64,000 bases of DNA from JAWWOW01 sp033851265 (GCA_033851265.1 JAWWOW010000006.1:310001-374000), one strand, 5' to 3'; shown: positions 26,409 to 35,456, numbered from the stretch's first letter. Translations and numbers: made by a program. Notes: generated from the sequence alone by a model not told the origin.

Positions 26409-27058
26409 CGGTTCCTGCCGATAGCTCTGGCGGCTCGTCGGCACGCGCCGCGGAGGAGGAAGCAGCAGGCCCGATCATCCGCGACAAGCGGCGCATCGAC
26501 CCGGAGACGGGCCAGGTGCGTGAGACGGCCCGGGCCGAGTTCGCTAGTGCGCAGATCGATGTCAGCACTGACGTCGAGGACGGCGCCGACGATCCACGCC
26601 TAGCAGCGCTGGCTGCACAGGTCGCCGAACGCACTGCTGACTTGCAACGCGTGAGCGCGGAGTTCGCCAACTACAAAAAGCGCGTGGAGCGCGACCGGCA
26701 AGCGGTCGCCGAGCAAGCACTCGCCAGCCTGTTGTTCGGCTTGCTGCCTGTTCTGGACGACGTCGACCGGGCGCGCGATCACGGCGAGCTTGAGGGTGGA
26801 GTCAAATCCATTACCGACAACCTCGAGACCACGTTGGCAAAGCTCGGCCTCGAACAGTTTGGCGCGGCCGGCGAGCCGTTCGATCCGAATCTCCACGAGG
26901 CCATGACGCACGGCTACTCAGCCGACGTCGACGAGCAAACGTGCGCCGAGGTCTTCCAGCCGGGCTACCGGTTGGGCGAGCGCATCCTGCGTCCGGCGCG
27001 CGTCGCCGTTGTCGAACCCGAGACACCGACGCAGGCCACGGAGCCGACCGACACCTGA
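26405..27058 (+). CDS. grpE: Nucleotide exchange factor GrpE
   Basis: A 217-residue cytosolic protein that drives ADP release from DnaK. The N-terminal 65 residues are charged and probably disordered. A long coiled coil follows (LAALAAQVAERTADLQRVSAEF), then the signature FANYKKRVERDRQ and the C-terminal beta domain with FDPNLHEAMTHGYSADV and VFQPGYRLGERILRPARV, the family's most conserved stretch. The ATG overlaps the dnaK stop by four bases, so translation is probably coupled. Confidence 0.97.
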   Translation: MTVPADSSGGSSARAAEEEAAGPIIRDKRRIDPETGQVRETARAEFASAQIDVSTDVEDGADDPRLAALAAQVAERTADLQRVSAEFANYKKRVERDRQAVAEQALASLLFGLLPVLDDVDRARDHGELEGGVKSITDNLETTLAKLGLEQFGAAGEPFDPNLHEAMTHGYSADVDEQTCAEVFQPGYRLGERILRPARVAVVEPETPTQATEPTDT

Positions 27059-27089
27059 GTGGTGCGAGTGCTGGAGAGGAGGGGCGCCG

Positions 27090-28223
27090 ATGAGTCCACG
27101 TGACTTCGAGAAGGACTACTACGCGGTTCTCGGCGTCTCCAAGGACGCCGACAAGACGGCAATCCGCAAGGCTTACCGCAAACTCGCGCGCAAGTTCCAT
27201 CCCGACGCCAACTCCGGCGACGCTGCAGCCGAGGAGCGCTTCAAGGAGATCTCCGAGGCCTACGACGTGCTCTCTGACGACGTCCGGCGCAAGGAGTACG
27301 ACGAAGCACGGTCGCTGTTCGGTACCGGCGGGATGGGTGGCTTCCGACCCGCCGGCGGACGCGCGGCTGGCGGCTTCGACTTCGGCGACTTGTTGGGCGG
27401 CGGCATCGGAGATCTCTTCGGTGGTGTCTTCAGTGGCCGCCGGGTCGGACCCCGGCGCGGGGCCGACCTCGAGTCCGCGACGACCATCGACTTCGTCGAT
27501 GCCGTTCGCGGTGTCACAGTGCCCTTACGGATGTCGACCCCACATGCCTGCGCAACCTGTCATGGCAGCGGCGCCAAGCCGGGCACGGCACCGCGTATGT
27601 GCAACGTCTGCAACGGCACCGGTCACGTGTCCAGTTCGCAGGGCGCGTTTGCCTTCGACGAGCCGTGTCGCGCCTGTCGTGGGCGAGGCGCGGTGATCGA
27701 CGAGCCGTGTCCGACGTGTTCGGGCACCGGGCGTGAGGTCTCGGACAAGACGTTGTCGATCCGTGTCCCGGCAGGTGTCAGTGACGGTCAGCGCATTCGG
27801 TTGGCTGGTCGTGGCCAGCCGGGCGACCATGGTGGACCCACGGGCGACCTTTACGTCGTCGTTCATGTCCGCCCGCATGCAATCTTCGGGCGACGCGGCG
27901 ATGATCTGACATTGAAACTGCCGATCACCTTCCCCGAAGCGGTGCTGGGCGCGACTGTCGCTTTGCCGACGCTCGACGGGGAACCCGTCACGGTTCGCAT
28001 CGCGCCGGGCACGACCAGCGGTCGCACCTTGCGCGTCAAAGGACGTGGTGTGCACCGCCGCGATGGGCGCACCGGCGATCTCCTCGCCACCGTCGATGTC
28101 GCCGTACCAAGCAAGCTCGACACCACAGCGCGCACGGCGCTGGAGGCCTATCGCGACGCCACCGCTGGTATCGAGGACGACCCTCGTGCGCACTTGCACG
28201 CTGCAGCTGGAGGCAATTCATGA
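27090..28223 (+). CDS. dnaJ: Chaperone DnaJ (Hsp40, type I)
   Basis: A 377-residue co-chaperone. The start MSPRDFEKDYYAVLGVSKDA at 27090 follows GAGAGGAGGGG; an earlier in-frame codon inside the grpE end is not used. The J-domain has the HPD motif in KFHPDANSGD. A Gly/Phe-rich region follows (GGMGGFRPAGG, GGGIGDLFGG). Four zinc-binding CxxCxGxG repeats are present (CATCHGSG, CNVCNGTG, CRACRGRG, CPTCSGTG). The C-terminal substrate-binding domains end it. It stimulates DnaK ATPase and delivers unfolded clients. It overlaps hspR by four bases. Confidence 0.97.
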   Translation: MSPRDFEKDYYAVLGVSKDADKTAIRKAYRKLARKFHPDANSGDAAAEERFKEISEAYDVLSDDVRRKEYDEARSLFGTGGMGGFRPAGGRAAGGFDFGDLLGGGIGDLFGGVFSGRRVGPRRGADLESATTIDFVDAVRGVTVPLRMSTPHACATCHGSGAKPGTAPRMCNVCNGTGHVSSSQGAFAFDEPCRACRGRGAVIDEPCPTCSGTGREVSDKTLSIRVPAGVSDGQRIRLAGRGQPGDHGGPTGDLYVVVHVRPHAIFGRRGDDLTLKLPITFPEAVLGATVALPTLDGEPVTVRIAPGTTSGRTLRVKGRGVHRRDGRTGDLLATVDVAVPSKLDTTARTALEAYRDATAGIEDDPRAHLHAAAGGNS

Positions 28224-28663
28224 GCGACAGTCCGATCAGCAGCGGCTTCACCGCCGACGATGACACTCCTGTCTTTGTCATCTCGGTCGCCGCACAGCTC
28301 TCCGGCATGCACCCACAGACGTTGCGGCAGTACGACCGGCTCGGCCTGGTGTCGCCGGGTCGCGCCACCGGACGTGGCCGGCGCTACTCGGCGCGCGACA
28401 TCGCGGTGCTTCGTGAGGTGCAGCGCTTGTCGCAGGAGGACGGCGTCAACCTCGCTGGCGTAAAGCGTGTGATGGAGCTTGAGGACCACATCACTGCGCT
28501 GCGAGCGCGCATCAACGAGCTCGAGGCCGAGCTCTCCGCCACTAGAGCCGCCGTCGCGCAGACCGAGGCCCGGGTCCATGCTGCCTACCGACGCGAACTG
28601 GTGCCGGTCAGGCAGCACGACGTCACAGTCTGGGAACCACCCACACCGGGGGTCGATCGTTGA
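28220..28663 (+). CDS. hspR: Heat-shock repressor HspR (MerR family)
   Basis: A 147-residue repressor. The MerR-type winged helix-turn-helix lies at about 18-85 (VAAQLSGMHPQTLRQYDRLG, then GRGRRYSARDIAVLREVQRL). A coiled-coil dimerisation helix follows (ALRARINELEAELSATR). In known actinomycetes HspR binds HAIR sequences upstream of dnaK and clpB with DnaK as co-repressor. Two such elements are at 24417-24437 and 24469-24489. The ATG overlaps the dnaJ stop, and its own stop overlaps the TTG start of a sulfotransferase gene. Confidence 0.95.
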   Translation: MSDSPISSGFTADDDTPVFVISVAAQLSGMHPQTLRQYDRLGLVSPGRATGRGRRYSARDIAVLREVQRLSQEDGVNLAGVKRVMELEDHITALRARINELEAELSATRAAVAQTEARVHAAYRRELVPVRQHDVTVWEPPTPGVDR

Positions 28664-29586
28664 CCGACACGTCAGCTGACCAATCGGTGCGCCCGAACTT
28701 CTTCATCGTCGGCGCACCCAAGTCCGGTACAACCTCGATGCACGCGTATCTCTCCCAGCATCCGCAGGTCTTCATGTCGAAGGTCAAAGCGCCGTCGTAC
28801 TTCGCGACCGACCTCGGCCTGCGCACGGCATGGAGTGCCAACGAGGAGCGCTACCTCTCGTTGTTTGCCGGCGGCCGGGGCATGCCGGTGCGCGGCGAGT
28901 CGTCGCAGTCGTACCTGTTCAACCCCGTCGCTGCCCAACGAATTCATGATTTCGATCCGGCCGCGCGCATTCTCATCGTGCTGCGCAATCCACTTGAGGC
29001 GATCCAGGGTCTGCACGGTGAGGCCCGCAAATACGGCATCGAACCGATCCGTGATCTCGGTCGTGCACTAGCCGCGTCGGACCGCGGGCGGCCAAAGGTT
29101 GAAGGTGCCTACGCCGGTTTCTGGACGCGCTATCGAGAGTTCGTGCACTACGCGCCGCAGGTCCAGCGCTACCTCGACGTGTTTTCACGCGAGCAAGTCC
29201 TGGTGCGGCCGTACGACGATCTCGTTGCCGATCCAGCCGCGTTGTATCGCGAGATCCTCGAGTTCCTTTCGGTCGACCCGACGTTTGAGCCGACATTCAA
29301 ACGGCTGAACCGCCACGTCGGTGATGTGCGTAGCTACCACGTGCAGCGAGCGATGATGATGTTCCTGAGCGGACAGGCCACCACCGGAACCGGCCAGGTG
29401 CCGTTCGCGCGGATTTACCGCGCGGTCCTCCGGCGAAACTCAGTGGCGCGGCCGCGTCCCCCACTTGACCCAGCGGTGCGCGCGGATCTCGTGTCTGATC
29501 TCCAGGACGACATCGAGGCGCTGAAGCCGATCGTCGGCCGCGACCTGTCGCACTGGTTCGCACCAGCCGCGGTTCGAGCGGCATGA
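28660..29586 (+). CDS. Sulfotransferase encoded within the heat-shock operon
   Basis: A 308-residue sulfotransferase of the PAPS type. The TTG start at 28660 overlaps the hspR stop (TTGA) and has GGGGG upstream; a GTG at 28687 is the alternative. The PAPS loop is NFFIVGAPKSGTTSMHAYLS (about 13-32). The 3'-phosphate region is RILIVLRNPLEAIQGLHGEA. The ending GRDLSHWF matches the other family members. GNAT-like or chaperone features are absent. Placement between hspR and clpB is unusual and implies heat-shock-linked expression or a recent insertion. The substrate is unknown; 3'-sulfation of a glycan or of a lipid is possible. Confidence 0.9.
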   Translation: MTDTSADQSVRPNFFIVGAPKSGTTSMHAYLSQHPQVFMSKVKAPSYFATDLGLRTAWSANEERYLSLFAGGRGMPVRGESSQSYLFNPVAAQRIHDFDPAARILIVLRNPLEAIQGLHGEARKYGIEPIRDLGRALAASDRGRPKVEGAYAGFWTRYREFVHYAPQVQRYLDVFSREQVLVRPYDDLVADPAALYREILEFLSVDPTFEPTFKRLNRHVGDVRSYHVQRAMMMFLSGQATTGTGQVPFARIYRAVLRRNSVARPRPPLDPAVRADLVSDLQDDIEALKPIVGRDLSHWFAPAAVRAA

Positions 29587-29626
29587 ACCGAACGCCTTCA
29601 ATTCTTTAGATCTCGATAAGGACGAT

Positions 29627-32209
29627 ATGAACGCCGACAAGCTGACGACCCGAGCAGGCGAAGCGATCGGGGCGGCATTCACCCGAGCCACGACGTCATC
29701 CGCTGCTGGTGTAGAGCCGGTTCACCTGTTGCTCGCGCTCCTCGCGCTCGACGACCCAACTGTCGTTTCGATGTTGCACGAGACAGCGGCCCCACCTGAC
29801 CTCAAGGCGCATGCTGAGCGCCTTGCTGCCGGCCTGCCGACGGTGACGGGCGACACCGTTGCTGAGCCACAGCCCTCACGCGCCTTCCTCACCGTGCTCA
29901 GCGTTGCCGAGCAAGAGGCGCGTCAGCTGGGTGACAGTTACGTCGCGGTCCCACACTTGTTGCTGGCCCTGGCGGCCGACCGCGACACCGGTGCGCTCTT
30001 GCCGGACGTCGGCCCGCTGCGCGTGGCTTACGAACAGCTGCGCGGCGACAAGCGCGTCACTAGCAAATCAGCGGAGACGTTGGGCGACGCCCTCAAGCAG
30101 TACGGCATCGACCTGACCGAGCGAGCCCGCGCGGGCGAGCTCGACCCCGTCATCGGGCGTGACACGGAGATCCGCCGGGTCGTCCAGGTGTTGTCCCGGC
30201 GTACGAAGAACAATCCGGTCCTGATCGGCGAACCCGGCGTCGGCAAGACGGCGGTCGTGGAAGGGCTTGCGCAGCGCATGGTCGCCGGTGACGTGCCTGA
30301 GTCGTTGAAGAACAAGCGCCTGGTTTCGCTCGACCTCGCGGCGATGGTCGCCGGCGCGAAGTACCGCGGTGAGTTCGAAGAGCGGCTCAAGGCGGTGCTG
30401 ACGGAGATCAAGGACAGTGACGGGCAAGTCGTCACCTTCATCGATGAGCTGCACACGATGGTTGGCGCCGGAGCCGCCGAGGGTGCGATGGACGCGGGCA
30501 ACATGCTCAAGCCGATGCTGGCGCGCGGCGAGTTGCGCATGGTCGGTGCGACAACGCTTGATGAGTACCGCGAACGCATCGAGAAGGATCCGGCCCTCGA
30601 GCGTCGTTTCCAGCCGGTGTTCGTCGGGGAGCCCAGCGTTGAGGACACCGTTGCGATCCTCCGCGGTCTCAAAGGTAGGTACGAAGCGCATCACGGCGTC
30701 GAGATCAGCGACGCAGCGCTCGTAGCCGCAGCGACCCTGTCCAACCGCTACATCACCTCGCGATTCCTGCCGGACAAGGCGATCGACCTCATCGACGAGG
30801 CGGCGTCCCGGCTGCGGATGGAGATCGACTCGCGTCCGGTCGAGATCGACGAGTTGCAGCGCGCGGTCGACCGGTTGCGGATGGAAGAGCTCGCTCTTGC
30901 CAAAGAACAGGATCCCGCCAGCAAAGACAGACTGGAACGCCTCCGTGCTGAGCTCGCCGACCGCCAGGAGCAGCTCGATGCGTTGAACGCGCGCTGGCAG
31001 CGGGAGAAGTCGGGGCTGAACCGCGTCGGCGAGTTGAAGAAGCGTCTCGATGATCTGCGCGTGCAGTTCGAGAAGGCGCAGCGCGAAGGTGACTGGGATA
31101 CGGCGTCGCGACTCATGCATGCTGAAATCCCGGCTGCCGAGCGCGAACTCGAAGCGGCCGCAGCATCCACCGAGCACGCCGACCCCATGGTCAAGGAAGA
31201 GGTCGGACCCGACGACGTGGCCGAGGTTGTCGCGTCCTGGACCGGCATCCCTGCCGGGCGGTTGCTCGAAGGCGAGACCTCCAAGCTGCTGCGGATGGAA
31301 GACGAGCTGGGTCGCCGAGTCGTCGGCCAGCTCGACGCTGTCCGCGCAGTGTCCGACGCGGTCCGCCGCGCACGTTCGGGCATCAGCGATCCCGATCGGC
31401 CAACCGGATCGTTCCTGTTCCTCGGCCCGACCGGAGTTGGCAAGACGGAGCTGGCTAAAGCCCTTGCCTGGTTCCTCTTCGACGACGAGCGGGCGATGGT
31501 TCGCATCGACATGAGCGAGTACGCCGAGAAGCACTCGGTTGCCCGTCTCGTCGGTGCACCACCGGGCTATGTCGGCTATGAGGAAGGCGGCCAGCTCACC
31601 GAAGCTGTACGCCGCCGGCCGTATTCCGTGGTTCTCCTCGACGAGGTCGAGAAGGCGCACCCTGACGTCTTCGACGTGCTACTCCAGGTGCTGGATGACG
31701 GCCGTCTCACGGACGGTCAAGGACGCACCGTCGACTTCCGCAACGCAATCCTCATCCTGACGTCGAACATCGGCTCGGTCTTCATCAACGACCCGGCTCT
31801 GGAGAATGCGGCCAAGAAGGACGCGGCGCTGCGCGCTGCGCGGGACTACTTCAAACCGGAGTTTCTCAACCGCCTCGACGACATCGTCGTCTTCGATTCG
31901 CTCGGCTCCGAGCAGTTGACGCGCATCGTCGATCTGCAGGTGGGGCGTCTCGCGGCACGGCTCGCCGAACGGCGGCTGACACTGACCGTGTCGCCGGCGG
32001 CCCGCGAATGGCTGGCCATGACGGGCTATGACCCCGTTTATGGTGCGCGGCCGCTGCGTCGGCTGGTGCAGTCGGCGATTGGTGACCAACTCGCCCGCGA
32101 ACTCCTCAGTGGAGAGGTTCGCGACGGCGACGAGGTTGTTGTCGACCTGGCAGCCGACCGCCGCGCGCTCGTCGTGACGGCCGCACACCCCGCCGGTCAA
32201 CCCGCCTAG
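29627..32209 (+). CDS. clpB: Disaggregase ClpB (Hsp104 family)
   Basis: An 860-residue AAA+ unfoldase that rescues aggregated proteins with DnaK. The two Clp-N repeats cover about 1-140. AAA-1 has Walker A GEPGVGKT (201-208), and IDELHTMVGAG is its Walker B region. The coiled-coil M-domain lies around 400-520 (LERLRAELADRQEQLDALNA). AAA-2 has GPTGVGKTEL near 600 and LLDEVEKAHPDVFDVLLQVL. The D2-small domain ends with YDPVYGARPLRR. AAGGAC precedes the ATG. No HAIR element is visible in the 40-base gap upstream, so expression probably depends on the dnaK promoter. Confidence 0.97.
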   Translation: MNADKLTTRAGEAIGAAFTRATTSSAAGVEPVHLLLALLALDDPTVVSMLHETAAPPDLKAHAERLAAGLPTVTGDTVAEPQPSRAFLTVLSVAEQEARQLGDSYVAVPHLLLALAADRDTGALLPDVGPLRVAYEQLRGDKRVTSKSAETLGDALKQYGIDLTERARAGELDPVIGRDTEIRRVVQVLSRRTKNNPVLIGEPGVGKTAVVEGLAQRMVAGDVPESLKNKRLVSLDLAAMVAGAKYRGEFEERLKAVLTEIKDSDGQVVTFIDELHTMVGAGAAEGAMDAGNMLKPMLARGELRMVGATTLDEYRERIEKDPALERRFQPVFVGEPSVEDTVAILRGLKGRYEAHHGVEISDAALVAAATLSNRYITSRFLPDKAIDLIDEAASRLRMEIDSRPVEIDELQRAVDRLRMEELALAKEQDPASKDRLERLRAELADRQEQLDALNARWQREKSGLNRVGELKKRLDDLRVQFEKAQREGDWDTASRLMHAEIPAAERELEAAAASTEHADPMVKEEVGPDDVAEVVASWTGIPAGRLLEGETSKLLRMEDELGRRVVGQLDAVRAVSDAVRRARSGISDPDRPTGSFLFLGPTGVGKTELAKALAWFLFDDERAMVRIDMSEYAEKHSVARLVGAPPGYVGYEEGGQLTEAVRRRPYSVVLLDEVEKAHPDVFDVLLQVLDDGRLTDGQGRTVDFRNAILILTSNIGSVFINDPALENAAKKDAALRAARDYFKPEFLNRLDDIVVFDSLGSEQLTRIVDLQVGRLAARLAERRLTLTVSPAAREWLAMTGYDPVYGARPLRRLVQSAIGDQLARELLSGEVRDGDEVVVDLAADRRALVVTAAHPAGQPA

Positions 32210-32219
32210 GCTTCGTGCC

Positions 32220-32780
32220 ATGGGACGTGGTGACGAAGCCCGGGCAGCGGATCGCGATGCACTCCTCCGTCGCATCCGCGATGACGCAGTGGTCCACGGA
32301 CGCGTGGTGTTGTCGTCGGGGCGTGAAGCCGACTACTACGTAGATCTGCGACGTGTCACGTTGTCCGCCAGCGCCGCGCCACTCGTTGGGCGCGTGATGC
32401 TCGACACCACTGACGATCTGGACTTCGACGCTGTCGGTGGTTTGACGCTCGGTGCAGATCCGGTAGCGACCGCCATGTTGCATGCGGCCGGCGCCGAAGG
32501 CAGACACCTCGACGCCTTCGTTGTTCGCAAGGAGGGCAAGGCCCACGGGCTGCAACGGCGCATCGAAGGTCCCGATGTGGCCGGCCGTCGCGTGCTCGCC
32601 GTCGAGGACACCTCGACCACCGGTGGTTCGGTGCTGAGCGCCGTGGAGGCCTTGCGCGAGGCGGGTGCAGACGTGGTCGCGGTGGCGGTCATCGTCGAAC
32701 GCGGGGCCGCTCCGGCGGTTGGGGCCGCGGGCCTGGAGTACCGCGCGGCGTACTCGTTGGACGATCTCGGCCTGGCCTGA
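32220..32780 (+). CDS. pyrE: Orotate phosphoribosyltransferase
   Basis: A 186-residue enzyme joining orotate to PRPP to make OMP in pyrimidine synthesis. The N-terminus has VVLSSGREADYYVDLRRVTL. The middle has GGLTLGADPVATAML and the flexible catalytic loop FVVRKEGKAHGLQRRIEG. The PRPP-binding motif is VLAVEDTSTTGGSVL. It begins ten bases after clpB, so it probably shares that transcript; a clpB-pyrE neighbourhood is also known in mycobacteria. Confidence 0.95.
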   Translation: MGRGDEARAADRDALLRRIRDDAVVHGRVVLSSGREADYYVDLRRVTLSASAAPLVGRVMLDTTDDLDFDAVGGLTLGADPVATAMLHAAGAEGRHLDAFVVRKEGKAHGLQRRIEGPDVAGRRVLAVEDTSTTGGSVLSAVEALREAGADVVAVAVIVERGAAPAVGAAGLEYRAAYSLDDLGLA

Positions 32781-32873
32781 CCAGCTTTCGGACGAGATGG
32801 GGGTGGCCCGACCAACTATGGGGCTATTGTTCCCTTTGGGCGGGGTGGGACCTGTCGTTACAGACAGTTTTCG

Positions 32874-32902
32874 TTAACACCCCTGACACGCCCGATTCAT
32901 AC
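32874..32902 (+). promoter_or_regulatory. Possible promoter in the 235-base gap before the polysaccharide locus
   Basis: TTAACA (32874-32879) and TCATAC (32897-32902) are spaced by 17 bases. This is the most AT-rich part of the gap 32781-33015; TTGACG at 32920 is another -35-like hexamer without a good -10. The pyrE operon must end in this gap, but I see no convincing hairpin. Confidence 0.3.
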
Positions 32903-33015
32903 ACACCTGACAGCATTTCTTGACGTTCTGTAGCAGGACTCGACGCACCCCGCGACGAATTCGGTAACAGCCCGTTAGATGGTTCGGGGGCGGGTTGAAA
33001 GCAGGGAGGCGCGGC

Positions 33016-34629
33016 GTGGTGGACCAGTCGGGGGACGGTGCATCACGCATGCGCCGCGGTCTTACGTCCGCCCTCACCCGTTCTCACGCCACGCGCACGG
33101 AAGAGATTCGTTCGCTCGAAGCCGTTTTGGAGCATGACATCGAGATCAGCCCGGCACCGGAGCTGACCAGCGTCGACGACGGTCTGCAAGTGCGGCTCGC
33201 CCGCGCGGACGCGTTACAGGCGAAAGCCCTGCTCGACTACCTCGAGCGTCGCAGCGCGACGCCCGACACGGTCAAGCGCCTGCTGCGTCCAGCTCCACGC
33301 TGGTTGCGCGCCATGGAAGCCGTGCACGGTTCGGCGCGTCATCCGCTCACGATCGTCCTCGACGGCCTGATCCTCGTGGGCGTCGGCACCATCGCCCCGA
33401 TGTCGTGGCCGATCGTGCTTGCCGCGGCCGCGGTCGTTCTCGTAACGGCGTACGTCGGCAGCATCTATGGCGATCGCGACACCGTGCAGACGCAAGGTGC
33501 GCTCTGGTACCCCGGCAAACTCGTCCTTCCGTTTGGGTTGCTCGGCTTCGCCGCGATGGCCACCGGTGTCATGTCCAAGCACGCAGTTCTTCGGTATGCC
33601 CCGTTGGCGATCGGCGGTCTGACGGCATTACGCGCCATCACGTGGGCGGTCTTGTTCGTGCAGCGCCGTCGGGGGGTCGGGCTGCGCCGCACTCTCGTCG
33701 TTGGCTCCGGTGAGCCGGCCGCAACCGTGGTTCGTCGCCTCGGCGAGTTCCCAGAGGCCGGGCTGGCACCAGTCAGCACCCGCCCGCTTTCGCTCCTGCT
33801 GAGCGTGGATGCGATGTTCGAAGAGATCCACGCGTCCGGTGTTGAACACGTCGTTCTCGTGCTCGACCCCATTGACGAGATCTCCGTCGTTGACAGTCTG
33901 CGTCGCGCGCACGGCGTGGACACATATTTCTCGATGGTGCCTCCACTGGCCGACCTGTTCCTTCGCCCCGGCAAGGTGGGCGAGGTCGGCGGCATCCCGC
34001 TTGTGCCGCTCGGACGCGTCTTGCGCGGTCGGACGGCGTTCCCCGGTAAGCGCGTCCTCGACGTCCTGTTGTCGAGTGTGGCGCTGCTGCTGCTCGCGCC
34101 GCTCATGGTCGCGACCGCGCTGGCCATCAAGTTCGATGACCGCGGGCCGGTGTTCTTCCGGCAGCGTCGGGTCGGACGTGACGGCGAGACCTTCGAGATG
34201 TTGAAGTTCCGCTCGATGCTCGTCGGCGCAGATCGCATGCGTGAGGTCCTCGAGCGCGCGAACGTCACCGATGGGCTGCTCTTCAAGCTCGACGACGACC
34301 CGCGGATCACGCGAATCGGGCGCTTCATCCGCAAGGCGTCATTCGACGAGCTCCCGCAGTTCTGGAACGTGCTGCGCGGCGACATGAGCCTCGTCGGCCC
34401 CCGTCCACTGCCGGTCGAGCCGGAAGAGTTCGGACCGCTCGACGCGCAACGCCACGCCGTACGCCCCGGCATCACCGGGTACTGGCAAGTCAGCGGCGGT
34501 AACGGTCTGACCTACCGCGAGATGATCAAGCTGGACCTCGCGTACCTGCACAACTGGTCGATGTGGCTCGACATCCGGCTGCTGATTCGGACCGTGCCGG
34601 CGTTGTTCAACAAGCACGGCCCTGCGTAA
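33016..34629 (+). CDS. Polyprenyl-phosphate sugar phosphotransferase (initiating enzyme of polysaccharide synthesis)
   Basis: A 537-residue membrane enzyme that transfers a sugar 1-phosphate from a nucleotide sugar to undecaprenyl phosphate, the first committed step of exopolysaccharide repeat synthesis. The GTG at 33016, with GGAGG six bases upstream, is preferred over a TTG at 32995. A charged N-terminal region of about 95 residues precedes four to five membrane helices. A soluble nucleotide-binding-like section follows, then the bacterial sugar transferase domain (about 340-537): KRVLDVLLSSVALLLLAPLM, FFRQRRVGRDGETFEMLKFR, SFDELPQFWNVLRGDMSLVG and RPGITGYWQVSG. It heads the polysaccharide locus. 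Confidence 0.93.
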   Translation: MVDQSGDGASRMRRGLTSALTRSHATRTEEIRSLEAVLEHDIEISPAPELTSVDDGLQVRLARADALQAKALLDYLERRSATPDTVKRLLRPAPRWLRAMEAVHGSARHPLTIVLDGLILVGVGTIAPMSWPIVLAAAAVVLVTAYVGSIYGDRDTVQTQGALWYPGKLVLPFGLLGFAAMATGVMSKHAVLRYAPLAIGGLTALRAITWAVLFVQRRRGVGLRRTLVVGSGEPAATVVRRLGEFPEAGLAPVSTRPLSLLLSVDAMFEEIHASGVEHVVLVLDPIDEISVVDSLRRAHGVDTYFSMVPPLADLFLRPGKVGEVGGIPLVPLGRVLRGRTAFPGKRVLDVLLSSVALLLLAPLMVATALAIKFDDRGPVFFRQRRVGRDGETFEMLKFRSMLVGADRMREVLERANVTDGLLFKLDDDPRITRIGRFIRKASFDELPQFWNVLRGDMSLVGPRPLPVEPEEFGPLDAQRHAVRPGITGYWQVSGGNGLTYREMIKLDLAYLHNWSMWLDIRLLIRTVPALFNKHGPA

Positions 34630-34715
34630 GCATGGGCCTACATGCGGCCAGCCCTGCGTAAGCACTGACCTAATCTGAGCTCATCGTCGACAACGAGAAT
34701 TCCGCTGCTCCCGCC

Positions 34716-35456
34716 GTGCCCGTCGGGCATGCGTGTGTCCGCGTGGTCGACCTGCCCACGGCCGCCGACGAAGTAGCCGCGCTTGCCGCTGCCGGTGAGT
34801 CTGCGCTGGTTGTCACGCCGAACATCCAGCACGTCAGTCTGTTGGAGCGCGATCGCGCCTTTGCCGAGGTGTATGGCAGCACGAGGTACCAGTACGCCGA
34901 CGGCTGGCCCGTTGTGTGGGCGGCAACATTCCTCGGCAAACGACCGGTGACGCGGGTGACCGGCTATGAGCTGTTGCCAGCGGTGCTCGACCGGGCGGCA
35001 GCAACCGGCATACCTGTGGGCTTTGTCGGGGGCCGTCCGGGCACCGAGCAGCTCGTTGGTGCGGCTGCGTCCCGCCAACATCCGGGCCTGGTCGTCAAGC
35101 ACGCCGAGGCTCTGAACTACGAGGCCGCCGGCGCGACCGTCACCGCGCTGGTCGACCGGCTGCGCGCTGCCGGCGTACAGCTCGTGCTTCTCGGCCTGGG
35201 GCCGCCCAAGCAGGAGATGGTCGGTGCGCAGCTGGTTGCGGCGGGTTGTGGCGTGGTCCTGTGCATTGGGTCAGCACTCGAAGTGCTCGCCGGCACGAAC
35301 AAGCGTGCGCCGCGGCCGTTCCAACGACTTCGTGCTGAGTGGCTTTACCGCATTGCGCGCGCCCCGAGGCGGCTGTTCGTGCGCTATGCGACGACGTTCC
35401 CGCACTTCCTGCTCATCTGCTGGCGTCAGTGGCGCCGCTCTGGCCGACCAAGGTGA
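34716..35456 (+). CDS. WecG/TagA/CpsF family glycosyltransferase (GT26)
   Basis: A 246-residue enzyme that adds a second sugar, often N-acetylmannosamine or a uronic acid, to a polyprenyl-diphosphate-linked sugar. The GTG at 34716 has no strong ribosome binding site. Family motifs are VVTPNIQHVSLLERD (about 32-46; most members have TPN.EH or TVNVDH here), YADGWPVVWAA with the conserved D62, RVTGYELLPAVL, GLGPPKQE (about 160) and AEWLYRIARAPRRL near the C-terminus. Its 3' end overlaps the convergent regulator gene by 44 bases. It follows the initiating phosphotransferase and probably acts next in the pathway. Confidence 0.9.
   Translation: MPVGHACVRVVDLPTAADEVAALAAAGESALVVTPNIQHVSLLERDRAFAEVYGSTRYQYADGWPVVWAATFLGKRPVTRVTGYELLPAVLDRAAATGIPVGFVGGRPGTEQLVGAAASRQHPGLVVKHAEALNYEAAGATVTALVDRLRAAGVQLVLLGLGPPKQEMVGAQLVAAGCGVVLCIGSALEVLAGTNKRAPRPFQRLRAEWLYRIARAPRRLFVRYATTFPHFLLICWRQWRRSGRPR

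Noticed and set aside
24468..26444. Long open frame of about 650 codons antisense to dnaK
   Set aside because: It mirrors dnaK codon structure in high-GC DNA, has a low-complexity charged product without domains, and no start signals. The same holds for long antisense frames over the E1 alpha gene (4296-5768), etfD (20931-22385), the acyl-CoA dehydrogenase (8998-10371) and clpB (30068-31660).
29587..29626. HAIR element upstream of clpB
   Set aside because: Expected from Streptomyces, but no CTTGAGT/ACTCAAG halves are present in the 40-base gap; the region only shows AAGGAC before the start.
34619..34664. Direct repeat GCCCTGCGTAAGCA (34619-34632 and 34651-34664) across the stop of the priming transferase
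   Set aside because: A single 14-base duplication with no further copies, most simply a small local duplication.
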